From Nocardia rhamnosiphila NBRC 108938 (GTDB lineage Bacteria > Actinomycetota > Actinomycetes > Mycobacteriales > Mycobacteriaceae): DNA of 64,000 bases. The notes beneath the pieces were generated by a model. It searched no databases and was not told the DNA's origin. It saw only the letters and a program-made list of their open reading frames with translations. A program made the position numbers and the translations under genes. Position 1 is the stretch's first letter; every line of letters starts with the position of its first letter. Of this stretch, positions 26,670-34,508 are shown in pieces. The DNA lies in assembly GCF_000720425.1 (NCBI RefSeq), contig NZ_JOAJ01000002.1:555337-619336 (forward strand), in the 5' to 3' direction.

Positions 26670-26738
26670 TCTGCTCCTGTGTATCGATCAGGGGCCGGCA
26701 GCCGCGACAGCCACCGCCGACACCGGGTATTACCCGCC

Positions 26739-26759
26739 CGACGATATGCCGAATCGTCG
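26739..26759. promoter_or_regulatory. Dyad CGACGAT-N7-ATCGTCG, candidate operator
   Basis: A perfect seven-base inverted repeat with a seven-base spacer lies 70 bases upstream of the 74-aa gene, inside the only non-coding stretch between that gene and the hydrolase 3' end. The position fits control of the 74/432-aa unit. The regulator is unknown. Confidence 0.4.
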
Positions 26760-26881
26760 TGAACGTAAGGGCATTCACAACTGGTGTTATCTGCCTGCAA
26801 TTTGTGCTGTGGCACACCGCCGGGGTGCCGCCGACGCTACCGCAGGCCGGTTCCCGGTCCGGCGGGCCGATGAATCCGGTA

Positions 26882-27889
26882 TCAGCGACTCGCGGCCGGG
26901 GGGCGCGTCCCGTTCGGCGCCGCCGCCAGATGCCGGCGCAGGAACAGCAGCTGGTGGGCCACGGCGGACTCGAAGAACGGATTGCCCGGCCAGATACCGA
27001 AGTGGTCGCAGGGGTAGTGGCGTACCTCGGCCCGTGCCGCGAACGCCGCCCGTGCCGCGGCGTGCGGCGGTGCGCCGCGATCGAAATCGGCGATCTGCAC
27101 GAGGACGGGCAGGTTCAGCTCGGCGGCCGCCCGCGCGGGCCGATACCCGGGCAGCTGCCACAGCACACCCGCGTCGATTTCGTTGCGCCAGGTGGGTCCG
27201 GCGAGGGCGGTGTAGGAGTCGTAGTAGCCGTCCGATGTCAGCGCGGCGATCTCCCAGGGCCGGCCGACGAGCGGGATGAGCCCGGAACCGCCGAACGCCG
27301 CGGCCAGCCCGGCCCGGGCGCCGCCGGCCGCTCCCCGCAGTACTCCCGCGACACCGCTCTCCCGCGCCGCCAGTGCTCCCGCCGCCCGGCCGTCGACCAG
27401 CGGAGTGACCGACACGATCGCCGCGAGGGCGGCCCGGACGGCGGTCGAGTCGGCAGGTGTGGCGCCGGCGGCGGCACCGGCGGCGAATACGTGACCGCCG
27501 GACAGCGACACGCCCCACAGCACCACTCGGCGCGGGTCCACGCCGGGTAGTTGCGCGGCGGCCAGCACCGCGGCCCGGTAGTCGGCCAGCTGCTCCGACA
27601 TCCGCACCCGCTGGCGCGGCCGGCCCCCACTCGCGCCGAAATAGCGGAAATCGAAGGCGAGGACGTCGATCCCGGCCGCGGCGTAGGCCCGCGCGAACGG
27701 TTCGAGTCCGGAATCCTTGGTCCCGCCGAAACCGTGCGCCATGACCGCGACCGGGCGGCCGGACGGGCCGTCGAACTCGGCGGACGTGGCGGGGAAATGC
27801 CAGGCGTGGCAGTCCGTGCCGCCGGAGCGGAAGGTCACGGTGGCCGCACCGGCGGTATCGGCCGGGCCCGGGGTATCGCGCAGAGTCAT
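26882..27889 (-). CDS. Alpha/beta-hydrolase
   Basis: The product is 335 aa. The oxyanion-hole motif H-G-F-G-G-T-K is near residues 51-57, the nucleophile elbow is G-V-S-L-S-G-G (Ser near 128), the acid is in Q-I-A-D-F-D-R-G and the His in P-C-D-H-F-G. There is no signal peptide. The lid region is Ala/Gly-rich. It is the last gene of the FMO-TetR-hydrolase unit and overlaps the TetR stop by four bases. Together with the FMO and the alcohol dehydrogenase it could process an ester or lactone formed by oxidation, but the FMO motif is not of the Baeyer-Villiger type, so this is only an inference. Confidence 0.9.
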   Translation of the reverse strand: MTLRDTPGPADTAGAATVTFRSGGTDCHAWHFPATSAEFDGPSGRPVAVMAHGFGGTKDSGLEPFARAYAAAGIDVLAFDFRYFGASGGRPRQRVRMSEQLADYRAAVLAAAQLPGVDPRRVVLWGVSLSGGHVFAAGAAAGATPADSTAVRAALAAIVSVTPLVDGRAAGALAARESGVAGVLRGAAGGARAGLAAAFGGSGLIPLVGRPWEIAALTSDGYYDSYTALAGPTWRNEIDAGVLWQLPGYRPARAAAELNLPVLVQIADFDRGAPPHAAARAAFAARAEVRHYPCDHFGIWPGNPFFESAVAHQLLFLRRHLAAAPNGTRPPAASR

Positions 27890-28533
27890 GAGTCGTTCCT
27901 CGCTGTGATGGGTGCGGCGGGACCGGTGCCGTAGATCGACCGCAGCCAGACGGTGACCACCGACTCGATGTAGCGTTCCCGGTCCAGTTCCACATCGAAG
28001 GTCAATCGTTCGAGCAGGCGCTCGTTGAGCAGGAGCAGCACATCGGCGACGGCGGTGGCGTCACCGCCGGCCGGGGCGCGACCGGCGGCGCGTTCGGCGT
28101 CGATCATGGCCGCGATGGACGGGATGAAGGCCTGGCGGTCGGACTCCCACAGCTCGCGCACGCCCGGGGCACTGCGCACGGCCAGCACCGCACCGTAGAG
28201 GTGGCGGTGGCGGTCCCAGAACTCGACGAGTCCACGGATGGCCCGCTCGATACGCTGGGCCGGTGCTCCCGCGCCGACGAGAATATCGTTGAGCGCGAAG
28301 ACTTCCTCGTAGGTCTCCTCCAGCGCGGCCGCCACGGCCGCGGCCTTGTTCTCGAAATAGAAGTAGAAGGCGGATCTGGTGAGCCCGGCACGCCGCGAGA
28401 TTTCGGCGATATTGACGGTTTCGAGCCGGCCACCGTTATCGCGCAACAGTTCGTCCAGGGCCGCCAGCAGTGCGCTGCGCCGCCGATCGCCGCGCTGCGG
28501 GGCCCGGCGGTCGGTGCGCGACCGCGTGGTCAT
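27886..28533 (-). CDS. TetR-family transcriptional regulator
   Basis: The product is 215 aa from ATG 28533, which overlaps the FMO stop by four bases. The helix-turn-helix reads I-A-E-I-S-R-R-A-G-L-T-R-S-A-F-Y-F-Y-F-E-N-K, a textbook TetR motif. The C-terminal half resembles the EthR-like group (V-L-A-V-R-S-A-P-G, aromatic and Leu-rich pocket helices); EthR controls an FMO-type enzyme in mycobacteria. The likely operator is the TTGACA-GG-TGTCAA dyad at 29955-29968 in the FMO/ADH divergent region. Confidence 0.92.
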   Translation of the reverse strand: MTTRSRTDRRAPQRGDRRRSALLAALDELLRDNGGRLETVNIAEISRRAGLTRSAFYFYFENKAAAVAAALEETYEEVFALNDILVGAGAPAQRIERAIRGLVEFWDRHRHLYGAVLAVRSAPGVRELWESDRQAFIPSIAAMIDAERAAGRAPAGGDATAVADVLLLLNERLLERLTFDVELDRERYIESVVTVWLRSIYGTGPAAPITARNDS

Positions 28534-29876
28534 CCCGCCCGGCCCAGCGGAACCGGACCCCGCGCCCGGGCCCGGCGCAGCCCGGCGGGTAGTTCGGTGA
28601 GCCGCAGGTCCCGTTCGTAGACGAAGTAGTCCAGCTGCTGGGTGTGCCGGGGCCGGTCCACCACATGACCGGTGAACCGCTGCCGATCGGTTTCGATGAC
28701 CCGGCGCATCGTCTCCACCGGCGGCGGGCGGTAGTGCCCGGCCGCGTATGCGGCCACCAGCCGCGCCTGGCATTCGACGAACGGGAACAGCGTGGGAAAC
28801 GGCTGCGCGAACCCCACGAAGGCGAGATCGTCGATACCCGGTTTGAATATGCGCTTGTACAGGGAGATCCGATTGCCCGGAGCGCTGAGGAATTCCGGGT
28901 CGAAGAACGGGAAGGTGATGTTGTAGCCGGTGCAGTAGATGATGACGTCGAAATCCTTCGCCGTCCCGTCCTCGAAATGCACCGTGGCACCGTCCAACCG
29001 GCTCACATCGGGTTTGGCGACCACATCACCGGAGCCGAGCCGCAGCGGCAGTTCCACCGATTGGGTGGGGTGGGCCTCGAAGAATTTGTGGTTCGGCGCG
29101 GGCAGACCGTATTTCACCGGATCGCCGGAGACGAGCGGCGTGAAGATCTGGGTGATCTTGCGCTGCCAGGACAGCGGCACATAGGGCACGGTGCGGAAAT
29201 AGCGGTCGGCCGGGGTACCGGCGAAATACTTGGGCACCACCCACGCGCTCGACCGGGTCGACAGCCACACCTCGTTCTCCGTACTGCGCGAGGACAGTTC
29301 GACGGCGATATCGGCGGCACTGTTACCGATACCGACGATCAGGATGCGCTTGCCGTACAGATCCAGCGGGGTGCGCGGATCGATATAGGAGTGGGAGTGG
29401 ATGGATTCTCCGGTGAACTCGCCGGGGAAGTCCGGGAAACGCGGATCCCAGTGGTGCCCGTTGGCGACCACCAGCAGATCGAACCGGCGGATGTCACCGG
29501 CCCCGGTCTCGATATCCCAGCCGCCGCCCGCGGCCGGGCGGGCGTACTCGACGGCGGTGCCGAATTCGATGGCGCGTTTCAGGTCGAACGCCGCGGCATA
29601 GCCCTCCAGGTACTCCTTGATGAGGGTGTGGTGCGGGAAGTCGGGGTAGGACTCCGGCATCGGATAGTCCCGGAAGGAGAGCTGGTACTTCGAGGTGTCG
29701 ATATGCAGCGAGCGGTACGCGCTGGAGTGTCCGTTCGGATTGCCGAACGCCCAGTTCCCGCCGATGCGGTCGGAGGCTTCGAAGCAGGTGTACGGGATGC
29801 CGTAGTCGCCCAGCATCTTTCCGGTGGTCAATCCGCTGATACCCGCTCCGATGACGGCGACGGTGGGTTCGGGCAT
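28530..29876 (-). CDS. Flavin-containing monooxygenase (FMO type)
   Basis: The product is 448 aa. It has two Rossmann motifs: G-A-G-I-S-G near residue 10 for FAD and G-I-G-N-S-A-A near 185 for NADPH. Between them is the class B fingerprint F-T-G-E-S-I-H-S-H-S-Y, i.e. F-x-G-x3-H-x3-Y, which marks a true FMO rather than a Baeyer-Villiger enzyme (Trp at the last position). ATG 29876 has a perfect GAGGAGG six bases upstream. It oxygenates nucleophilic N or S atoms in typical family members. It leads a three-gene operon and is divergent from a zinc alcohol dehydrogenase. Confidence 0.93.
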   Translation of the reverse strand: MPEPTVAVIGAGISGLTTGKMLGDYGIPYTCFEASDRIGGNWAFGNPNGHSSAYRSLHIDTSKYQLSFRDYPMPESYPDFPHHTLIKEYLEGYAAAFDLKRAIEFGTAVEYARPAAGGGWDIETGAGDIRRFDLLVVANGHHWDPRFPDFPGEFTGESIHSHSYIDPRTPLDLYGKRILIVGIGNSAADIAVELSSRSTENEVWLSTRSSAWVVPKYFAGTPADRYFRTVPYVPLSWQRKITQIFTPLVSGDPVKYGLPAPNHKFFEAHPTQSVELPLRLGSGDVVAKPDVSRLDGATVHFEDGTAKDFDVIIYCTGYNITFPFFDPEFLSAPGNRISLYKRIFKPGIDDLAFVGFAQPFPTLFPFVECQARLVAAYAAGHYRPPPVETMRRVIETDRQRFTGHVVDRPRHTQQLDYFVYERDLRLTELPAGLRRARARGPVPLGRAG

Positions 29877-29954
29877 ACGACCTCCTCGGGCACGACGCCG
29901 GCGCAATGGCCGACGCGCCGGGTGATACCGGTCACATGGACCCTAGGTACGGAT

Positions 29955-29968
29955 TTGACAGGTGTCAA
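29955..29968. promoter_or_regulatory. Palindrome TTGACA-GG-TGTCAA in the FMO/ADH divergent promoter
   Basis: Exact six-base arms surround a two-base centre, 79 bases upstream of the FMO start and 84 upstream of the ADH start. A related half-site (CTTGTCA) lies 17 bases to the right. It is the best candidate for the TetR regulator encoded inside the FMO operon, which would let one repressor control both directions. Confidence 0.5.
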
Positions 29969-30051
29969 TAAAAATCAACTCTTGTCAGCCCGCCGCGGAG
30001 CGGCCTAGTTTGTGAGACACGCCAGAGTCGGCCGGAGCGGGAGGACACCCC

Positions 30052-31092
30052 ATGAGAGCGCTGCAACTCACCGAACCCGGCACCCTGGAGATACGTGAGG
30101 TCCCGACCCCCGAACCGGGTCCGGGCGAGCTGCTGATCCGGGTCGGCGCCTCCGGGATCTGCCACTCCGACCTGCATGTCCTCCATCTCCCCTTCAAGGT
30201 CCGCGAGGACCCGCTGACCCTCGGTCACGAGATCGCCGGCACCATCGCCGCGGTCGGCGACCAGGTCGCCGGGCGGACGACCGGCGAACGCGGTGTGGTG
30301 TACCTGTGCTGGTCGTGTGGACACTGCCCGGAATGCGCGAGCGGCAACGAGAATGTGTGCCGGGCGGCCGGACGGGTCGCCATGCCGCCCTGTCCCGGAC
30401 TCGGACCCGACGGCGGTATGGCCGAGTACGTGGCCGTCCCGGCCAACTCCTTCGTTCCCATCGGCGATATGGACTTCGTCGCCGCCGCACCGCTGGCCGA
30501 CGCCGCGCTCACCAGCTACCACGCCATCCGCGGCGCCCGCGACCAGCTCTACCCCGGAGCCACTGCGGTGGTGATCGGAGCCGGCGGGCTCGGTCATGTC
30601 GGCATCCAGATCCTGCGGGCGATCACCCCGGTGCGGGTGATCGCGGTGGACACCGATCCGGACAAACTCGAACTGGCGGCGGAATGCGGCGCGCACGAGG
30701 GGCTCGCGGCCGACGCGGACACCGCGGCCCGGATCCTCGCCATGACCGGCGGCCGCGGCGCGGAAGCGGTATTCGATTTCGTCGGCGTGGACGCGACCGC
30801 GAAGCTCTCGGTCGAATCGGTCGGACCCAACGGGGCCTACCGGATGATCGGGTTGGGCGAGGGCGATCCCGGTATCACCGCGGGCCCCGCGGGCGGTCCG
30901 GGGCTGCCGTGGGGCGCGACGGTGCGGAAATCCTACGGCGGCACCAAACGCGATCTCATCGACAGTATCGCGCTGGCCCGGGAGGGCCGGATCGCCGCGC
31001 GCACCCGGCAGTTCCCGCTCGAGGACGGCGCGCACGCCTACGAACTGCTCGAACAGGGCAGAATCCGGGGCCGCGCGGTCCTGGTGCCCTGA
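30052..31092 (+). CDS. Zinc-dependent alcohol dehydrogenase (MDR family)
   Basis: The product is 346 aa. Catalytic zinc ligands are visible in G-I-C-H-S-D and G-H-E-I-A-G; the structural-zinc lobe is complete with four Cys spaced C-x2-C-x2-C-x7-C in C-G-H-C-P-E-C. The Rossmann motif is G-A-G-G-L-G-H-V-G, followed by V-D-T-D, where the Asp indicates NAD+ preference. The start has GGGAGG nine bases upstream. It shares the divergent promoter with the FMO operon and probably the TetR site there. Confidence 0.93.
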   Translation: MRALQLTEPGTLEIREVPTPEPGPGELLIRVGASGICHSDLHVLHLPFKVREDPLTLGHEIAGTIAAVGDQVAGRTTGERGVVYLCWSCGHCPECASGNENVCRAAGRVAMPPCPGLGPDGGMAEYVAVPANSFVPIGDMDFVAAAPLADAALTSYHAIRGARDQLYPGATAVVIGAGGLGHVGIQILRAITPVRVIAVDTDPDKLELAAECGAHEGLAADADTAARILAMTGGRGAEAVFDFVGVDATAKLSVESVGPNGAYRMIGLGEGDPGITAGPAGGPGLPWGATVRKSYGGTKRDLIDSIALAREGRIAARTRQFPLEDGAHAYELLEQGRIRGRAVLVP

Positions 31093-31098
31093 CCGGGC

Positions 31099-31578
31099 TC
31101 ATCTCGTGCCGGTCGCCCACATATTGCTGAGCAACGTATGGCTGGGGGTATCGGCCAGCGACTGCGAGGATTCGTAGATCCGCACGTAGGAGGTGGCGTG
31201 GATACGCCAGATCCCGTCGGCGCCGCGTCGGTAGCGGTCGGTGTAGTACCCGGCACCGCGGATCAGCACACCGAAATCCGTGGCCAATACCGTGTCCTCG
31301 AACAGCCAGCTACCGGTCGCGGTGTCGCCGTCGACGGTGATCTCCGGATGATTGGCCACATGGGTGGTGACGATGCCGGGGCCCATGTTCTCGCGCATGA
31401 ACCCGACCACCGCGTCGCGTCCGTCGAGGGTGAGCTCCTTGCCCATGGCGTGGGTGCCGTAGCGGGCTTCGATCTCCGGATCCAGCGTGGCGGCGAAATC
31501 GTCCCACTGCTTCAGATCCAGAGTGCGGAAGTACCGGTACTTGAGGCCGCGGAGAAGTTCGAGTGCCTGCAGATCCAT
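31099..31578 (-). CDS. SnoaL/NTF2-like nuclear-transport-factor-fold protein
   Basis: The product is 159 aa. It has the alpha+beta barrel pattern of the SnoaL_4 group: L-K-Y-R-Y-F-R-T-L-D in helix 1, D-P-E-I-E-A-R-Y-G, a middle H-V-A-N-H-P-E-I, and the final strands Y-Y-T-D-R-Y-R and W-R-I-H-A-T-S-Y. Such proteins act as small-molecule isomerases, dehydratases or hydroxylase-like enzymes. It converges with the ADH gene with only six bases between stops. ATG 31578 is preceded by GGTGG. Confidence 0.85.
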   Translation of the reverse strand: MDLQALELLRGLKYRYFRTLDLKQWDDFAATLDPEIEARYGTHAMGKELTLDGRDAVVGFMRENMGPGIVTTHVANHPEITVDGDTATGSWLFEDTVLATDFGVLIRGAGYYTDRYRRGADGIWRIHATSYVRIYESSQSLADTPSHTLLSNMWATGTR

Positions 31579-31756
31579 GGAGCCACCTTGGCACGGCGAC
31601 CCGAGCGCGGCAAGAACATGTTCTATTTTCTCGCCACGCCGACCTCCCGTTTGCCCTGCCCGGATCGTGGTACTGCGCCGATACCGGACGACAACTCGCG
31701 GTACCCGGTCCGTCGCGCCGGCGTTGCCGCGCTTTCCACCAGCGACGGAGACAGCA

Positions 31757-32296
31757 ATGAACAGTGCCGATCTACTCACCGATGCCTTCGATCGAATCCG
31801 CGGGGTGGTCCACGAAGCAGTGGACGGACTCGACGAGCAGGCCCTGACCCACCGTCTCGATCCGGCGGCCAATTCCATCGCGTGGCTGGTCTGGCATCTC
31901 ACCCGGGTACAGGACGAGCATCTGGCGGAATTGCAGGCCACCGAATCGCTGTGGACGGGCCGCGGCTGGTTCGAGCGCTTCGACCTGCCGATCGACCGGG
32001 ACGCCACCGGGTACGGCGACACCCCCGCCGAGGTGGCGCTGATCAGTGCTCCGCCCGAGCTGCTCACCGGATACCACGACGCCGTGCACGCGCGCACGGT
32101 CCGGTTCGTGGCCGCGCTGGACGACCGGGACCTCGACGCGATCGTCGACACGAACTGGGATCCGCCGGTCACGATGGGCGTACGCCTGGTCAGTGTGATC
32201 GCCGACGACCTCCAACACGCGGGCCAGGCCGCTTTCGTCCGCGGCATTCTCTCTCGCGCTCCCGCCGGCCGGACGGATCCGGCGGCGACCCACTGA
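31757..32296 (+). CDS. DinB/DUF664-family protein
   Basis: The product is 179 aa, a four-helix-bundle protein of the DinB/mycothiol-dependent group. The His residues expected to hold a metal are visible in W-L-V-W-H-L-T-R-V-Q-D-E-H (near residues 50-58) and D-D-L-Q-H-A-G-Q-A (near 155). Members of this superfamily include mycothiol-dependent transferases and isomerases, and nocardiae make mycothiol. The exact reaction is unknown. The gene stands alone and converges with the sigma-factor gene across a hairpin. Confidence 0.85.
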   Translation: MNSADLLTDAFDRIRGVVHEAVDGLDEQALTHRLDPAANSIAWLVWHLTRVQDEHLAELQATESLWTGRGWFERFDLPIDRDATGYGDTPAEVALISAPPELLTGYHDAVHARTVRFVAALDDRDLDAIVDTNWDPPVTMGVRLVSVIADDLQHAGQAAFVRGILSRAPAGRTDPAATH

Positions 32297-32301
32297 TCCC
32301 G

Positions 32302-32321
32302 GTCCGGCCACCGGGCCGGAC
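32302..32321. terminator. Bidirectional hairpin between the DinB and sigma-factor genes
   Basis: The eight-base arms GTCCGGCC and GGCCGGAC surround a four-base loop, in the 32-base gap between two convergent genes. The position fits a shared terminator. There is no T-run. Confidence 0.6.
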
Positions 32322-32328
32322 GCGCCGA

Positions 32329-33147
32329 TCAGTCGCGCAGCGCCTGCTCCCGCAGCCAGCCGAGGGTACGCGAGAGTATCCGGGAGATGTGCATCTGTGA
32401 CACTCCCAGTTCCTCCGCGATCTGCGACTGGGTGCGGGATTCGAAGAACCGCATCCGCAACACCTGGCGCTCCCGCTCGGACAGCTCGTCGAGCAGGGGT
32501 TCGATCGCGAGGTAGTCCTCCAGCCAGCCGTAGGACGGCTCCTCGGCGCCCAGCGATTCCACCAGCGGCAATGCCGCGCTGTCGCCGTCGTCCCCGGTGG
32601 CGGGCGCGTCCAGCGAGGAGGCCTGGTAGGCGTTACCGGCGATGAGGGCCTGGGTCACCTCCACCACATCGATCTCGAGTTCGCCGGCGATCTCCTTGGC
32701 CCGCGGCACCCGGCCCAGCCGCTGCGAGAGGATCTCGATGGTGGGGCCCAGATTGAGCTGCAGTTCCTTGACCCGCCGCGGCACCCGGACCGACCAGGTG
32801 TTGTCACGGAAATGCCGGCGGACCTCGCCCATGATGGTCGGGACGGCGAAGGACAGGAACGACGAACCACGCGAGACGTCGAAACGGTCCACCGCGTTCA
32901 CCAGGCCGAGCCGGGCCACCTGCAGCAGATCGTCGTAGTTCTCACCGCGCCCGGAGAACTTCCTGGCGATGTGCTCGGCCAGCGGCAGACACCGCCGCAT
33001 GATCTCCGCGCGCAGCTCCGCGCGGGCGGGGTCGCCCTCGGCGAGGGCGGCCGCTTTGCCGAACAACGGCTCGATATTGTCGTAACTGTCGTGGCCGCGG
33101 TGGCGACGCGAAGGCCCGGGATCCGCCCGTATGCCTTCACGCGCCAT
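32329..33147 (-). CDS. sigF: SigF/SigB-class alternative sigma factor
   Basis: The product is 272 aa, an RNA polymerase sigma factor of the SigB/SigF/SigG (group 3) class. Region 2 is shown by Y-D-D-L-L-Q-V-A-R-L-G-L-V-N-A and F-L-S-F-A-V-P-T-I-M-G-E-V-R-R-H-F-R-D, region 3 by V-P-R-R-V-K-E-L-Q-L, and region 4 by L-S-E-R-E-R-Q-V-L-R-M-R-F-F with Q-S-Q-I-A-E-E-L-G-V-S-Q-M-H-I-S-R. ATG 33147 is preceded by GAGGAGG and overlaps the anti-sigma gene by 11 bases. In this class activity is set by partner switching with an anti-sigma factor and a STAS antagonist, both encoded next door. Confidence 0.93.
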   Translation of the reverse strand: MAREGIRADPGPSRRHRGHDSYDNIEPLFGKAAALAEGDPARAELRAEIMRRCLPLAEHIARKFSGRGENYDDLLQVARLGLVNAVDRFDVSRGSSFLSFAVPTIMGEVRRHFRDNTWSVRVPRRVKELQLNLGPTIEILSQRLGRVPRAKEIAGELEIDVVEVTQALIAGNAYQASSLDAPATGDDGDSAALPLVESLGAEEPSYGWLEDYLAIEPLLDELSERERQVLRMRFFESRTQSQIAEELGVSQMHISRILSRTLGWLREQALRD

Positions 33148-33583
33148 CGGCGCCTCCTCGGAACCAGCTGAACTCGACATCGGTCGGGTAACCACCACTC
33201 GCCACGTCGTAGGGATGCTGTTCCACGCTGACCGAGCGGGTCAGCGTCCGCACGATATGCCAGCCGAATCCCTCCTGATCGCGGAGCGAGTCGACCTCCG
33301 AGATCGAGGTTACGCGCACTGTCATGCGATGCTCGTCGTAATCGAAATCGCAGGTCAGACTCGAATCGGGAACAGCTGCCGCAATCAACGACGTAGCCAC
33401 CTCATCGAGGGCGAGCCGGATATCGGTCACCTCGTCCAGACCGAAATCGGCGATCAGCGATACGGTCTCGGCCAGCGCGCGCAGCATCACCAGCTGCTCC
33501 TGCCGGGCCGGAATCCGAACGCCCACCGTCGTATCCGCCGATGTCGTATACACGGAATCGGAGACACTCTCCCCCATGCGCAT
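33137..33583 (-). CDS. rsbW: Anti-sigma factor, RsbW/UsfX type
   Basis: The product is 148 aa with a GHKL-type ATPase fold. The helix carrying the N-box reads R-L-A-L-D-E-V-A-T-S-L-I, where the Mg-binding Asn of SpoIIAB/RsbW is Ser; the G-box appears as G-F-G-W-H-I-V-R-T-L. I recall the M. tuberculosis anti-SigF factor UsfX also departing from the Asn consensus. The gene precedes and overlaps the sigma gene, a standard order. ATG 33583 (GAGGTGG upstream) is chosen; ATG 33577 is an alternative. A SigF-type promoter 132 bases upstream suggests autoregulation of the pair. Confidence 0.88.
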   Translation of the reverse strand: MRMGESVSDSVYTTSADTTVGVRIPARQEQLVMLRALAETVSLIADFGLDEVTDIRLALDEVATSLIAAAVPDSSLTCDFDYDEHRMTVRVTSISEVDSLRDQEGFGWHIVRTLTRSVSVEQHPYDVASGGYPTDVEFSWFRGGADGA

Positions 33584-33714
33584 CACCACCTCGTTCCTAC
33601 CGCCCGCGCCCCGGCGGGCGGGGGGCGCCCGCCGGGCCCCGTCGGTGCCCGTGACCGTCGGTGACGCCGCGGTTCGTCTTTCCTCGGATGTCGGCCTGAT
33701 TGTCACATGCGCAC

Positions 33715-33739
33715 ATACCCCGGCCGGAATCGCCGAAAC
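33715..33739 (-). promoter_or_regulatory. SigF-type promoter (GTTT-N15-GGGTAT) upstream of the anti-sigma/sigma operon
   Basis: On the minus strand, GTTT (33739-33736) is separated by 15 bases from a perfect GGGTAT (33720-33715), matching the GTTT-N15-17-GGGTAT consensus known for mycobacterial SigF and close to the Streptomyces SigB consensus. It lies upstream of the anti-sigma start in the gap after the ANTAR gene, as expected for positive autoregulation. Confidence 0.7.
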
Positions 33740-33749
33740 CCTGCCCAGT

Positions 33750-34420
33750 TCACGTGTGATCTATCCGCTCGTGGACGGTCAGCAGCAGATGATCGAATTC
33801 GGTGCGCAGCGCAGGGGCGGCGTAGTCCACCGTGGGCAGCTCGGCGACCAACTGCGCGGCCAGCGCCCGGAGTTTGGTGTTGGTCTCCTGAGAGCGCCAG
33901 ATCAGCACCCGGAACGCCTGGTCGGCGCTGATCCCGTACACCACCATCAACGCACCCTTGGCCTGCTCGATCACCGCTCGTGCCGCGTAGAGGCCCGGCA
34001 GCGTGTCCTGCAGAGCCTCCTCCCGCTCCTCGGCCAGCGTTTCGGTGAGGTCGATGTAGTAGCCCGTGGAACCGATCACGGCACCCTGCTCGTCGGTCAT
34101 CACATCGGCCACCACGATGACGTGCTTGGTTTCCCCGGCGAGATCGACGATGCGGTGCCTGCTGCAGAACGGCGTCCCCTCGGCCACCGATTTCGCGAGA
34201 GCGTTCGCCACCTGCGCGCGGTCGTCGGGATGCTTGTGCCCGAGCAGCAGCTCGGTGCTGGGCGTCATCGGCGCCGACGGGTAACCGTGCATCTCGGCGA
34301 CGGCTTCCGACCACTCCCAGCGTTGGTCGGCGAACCAGAAGCGGAAGGCGCCCGCACACTGCGAAACGCTCCGATCGAGTCCAGTAATTCCTCGGCGACA
34401 GCGCCGTCTTCTCGTGACAC
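33750..34420 (-). CDS. PAS-ANTAR regulator (RNA-binding antiterminator), apparent frameshift near its 5' end
   Basis: The main frame encodes a PAS domain and a C-terminal ANTAR domain (A-A-R-A-V-I-E-Q-A-K-G-A-L-M, then A-F-R-V-L-I-W-R-S-Q), which binds paired RNA hairpins to prevent termination. From ATG 34292 the product is 180 aa, but that start cuts into the PAS domain. The same frame upstream of the ATG still codes for F-R-F-W-F-A-D-Q-R-W-E-W-S, with no start codon available. A GTG at 34420 in another frame gives a natural beginning (S-R-E-D-G-A-V-A-E-E-L-L-D-S-I-G). The two frames join only through a one-base shift between about 34340 and 34380. This is either a recent deletion, a sequencing error or, less likely, programmed frameshifting. 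Confidence 0.75.
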
Positions 34421-34454
34421 GGCTCGAGTATCGACCGTGCCCACGCGGAAAGCG

Positions 34455-34490
34455 ACCCCGCCCCGGCCGCTCGAGCGGCCGGGGCGGGGT
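34455..34490. terminator. 36-base perfect palindrome after the STAS gene
   Basis: Eighteen bases are followed immediately by their exact complement (centre CTCGAG at 34470-34475). It begins 19 bases downstream of the STAS stop and lies 35 bases upstream of the PAS-ANTAR start, both on the minus strand. It is most simply a strong terminator/attenuator isolating the STAS transcript. Because the next gene is an ANTAR antiterminator, attenuation is also conceivable. Confidence 0.6.
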
Positions 34491-34508
34491 GTGAGCGCGG
34501 GCTGTGGG

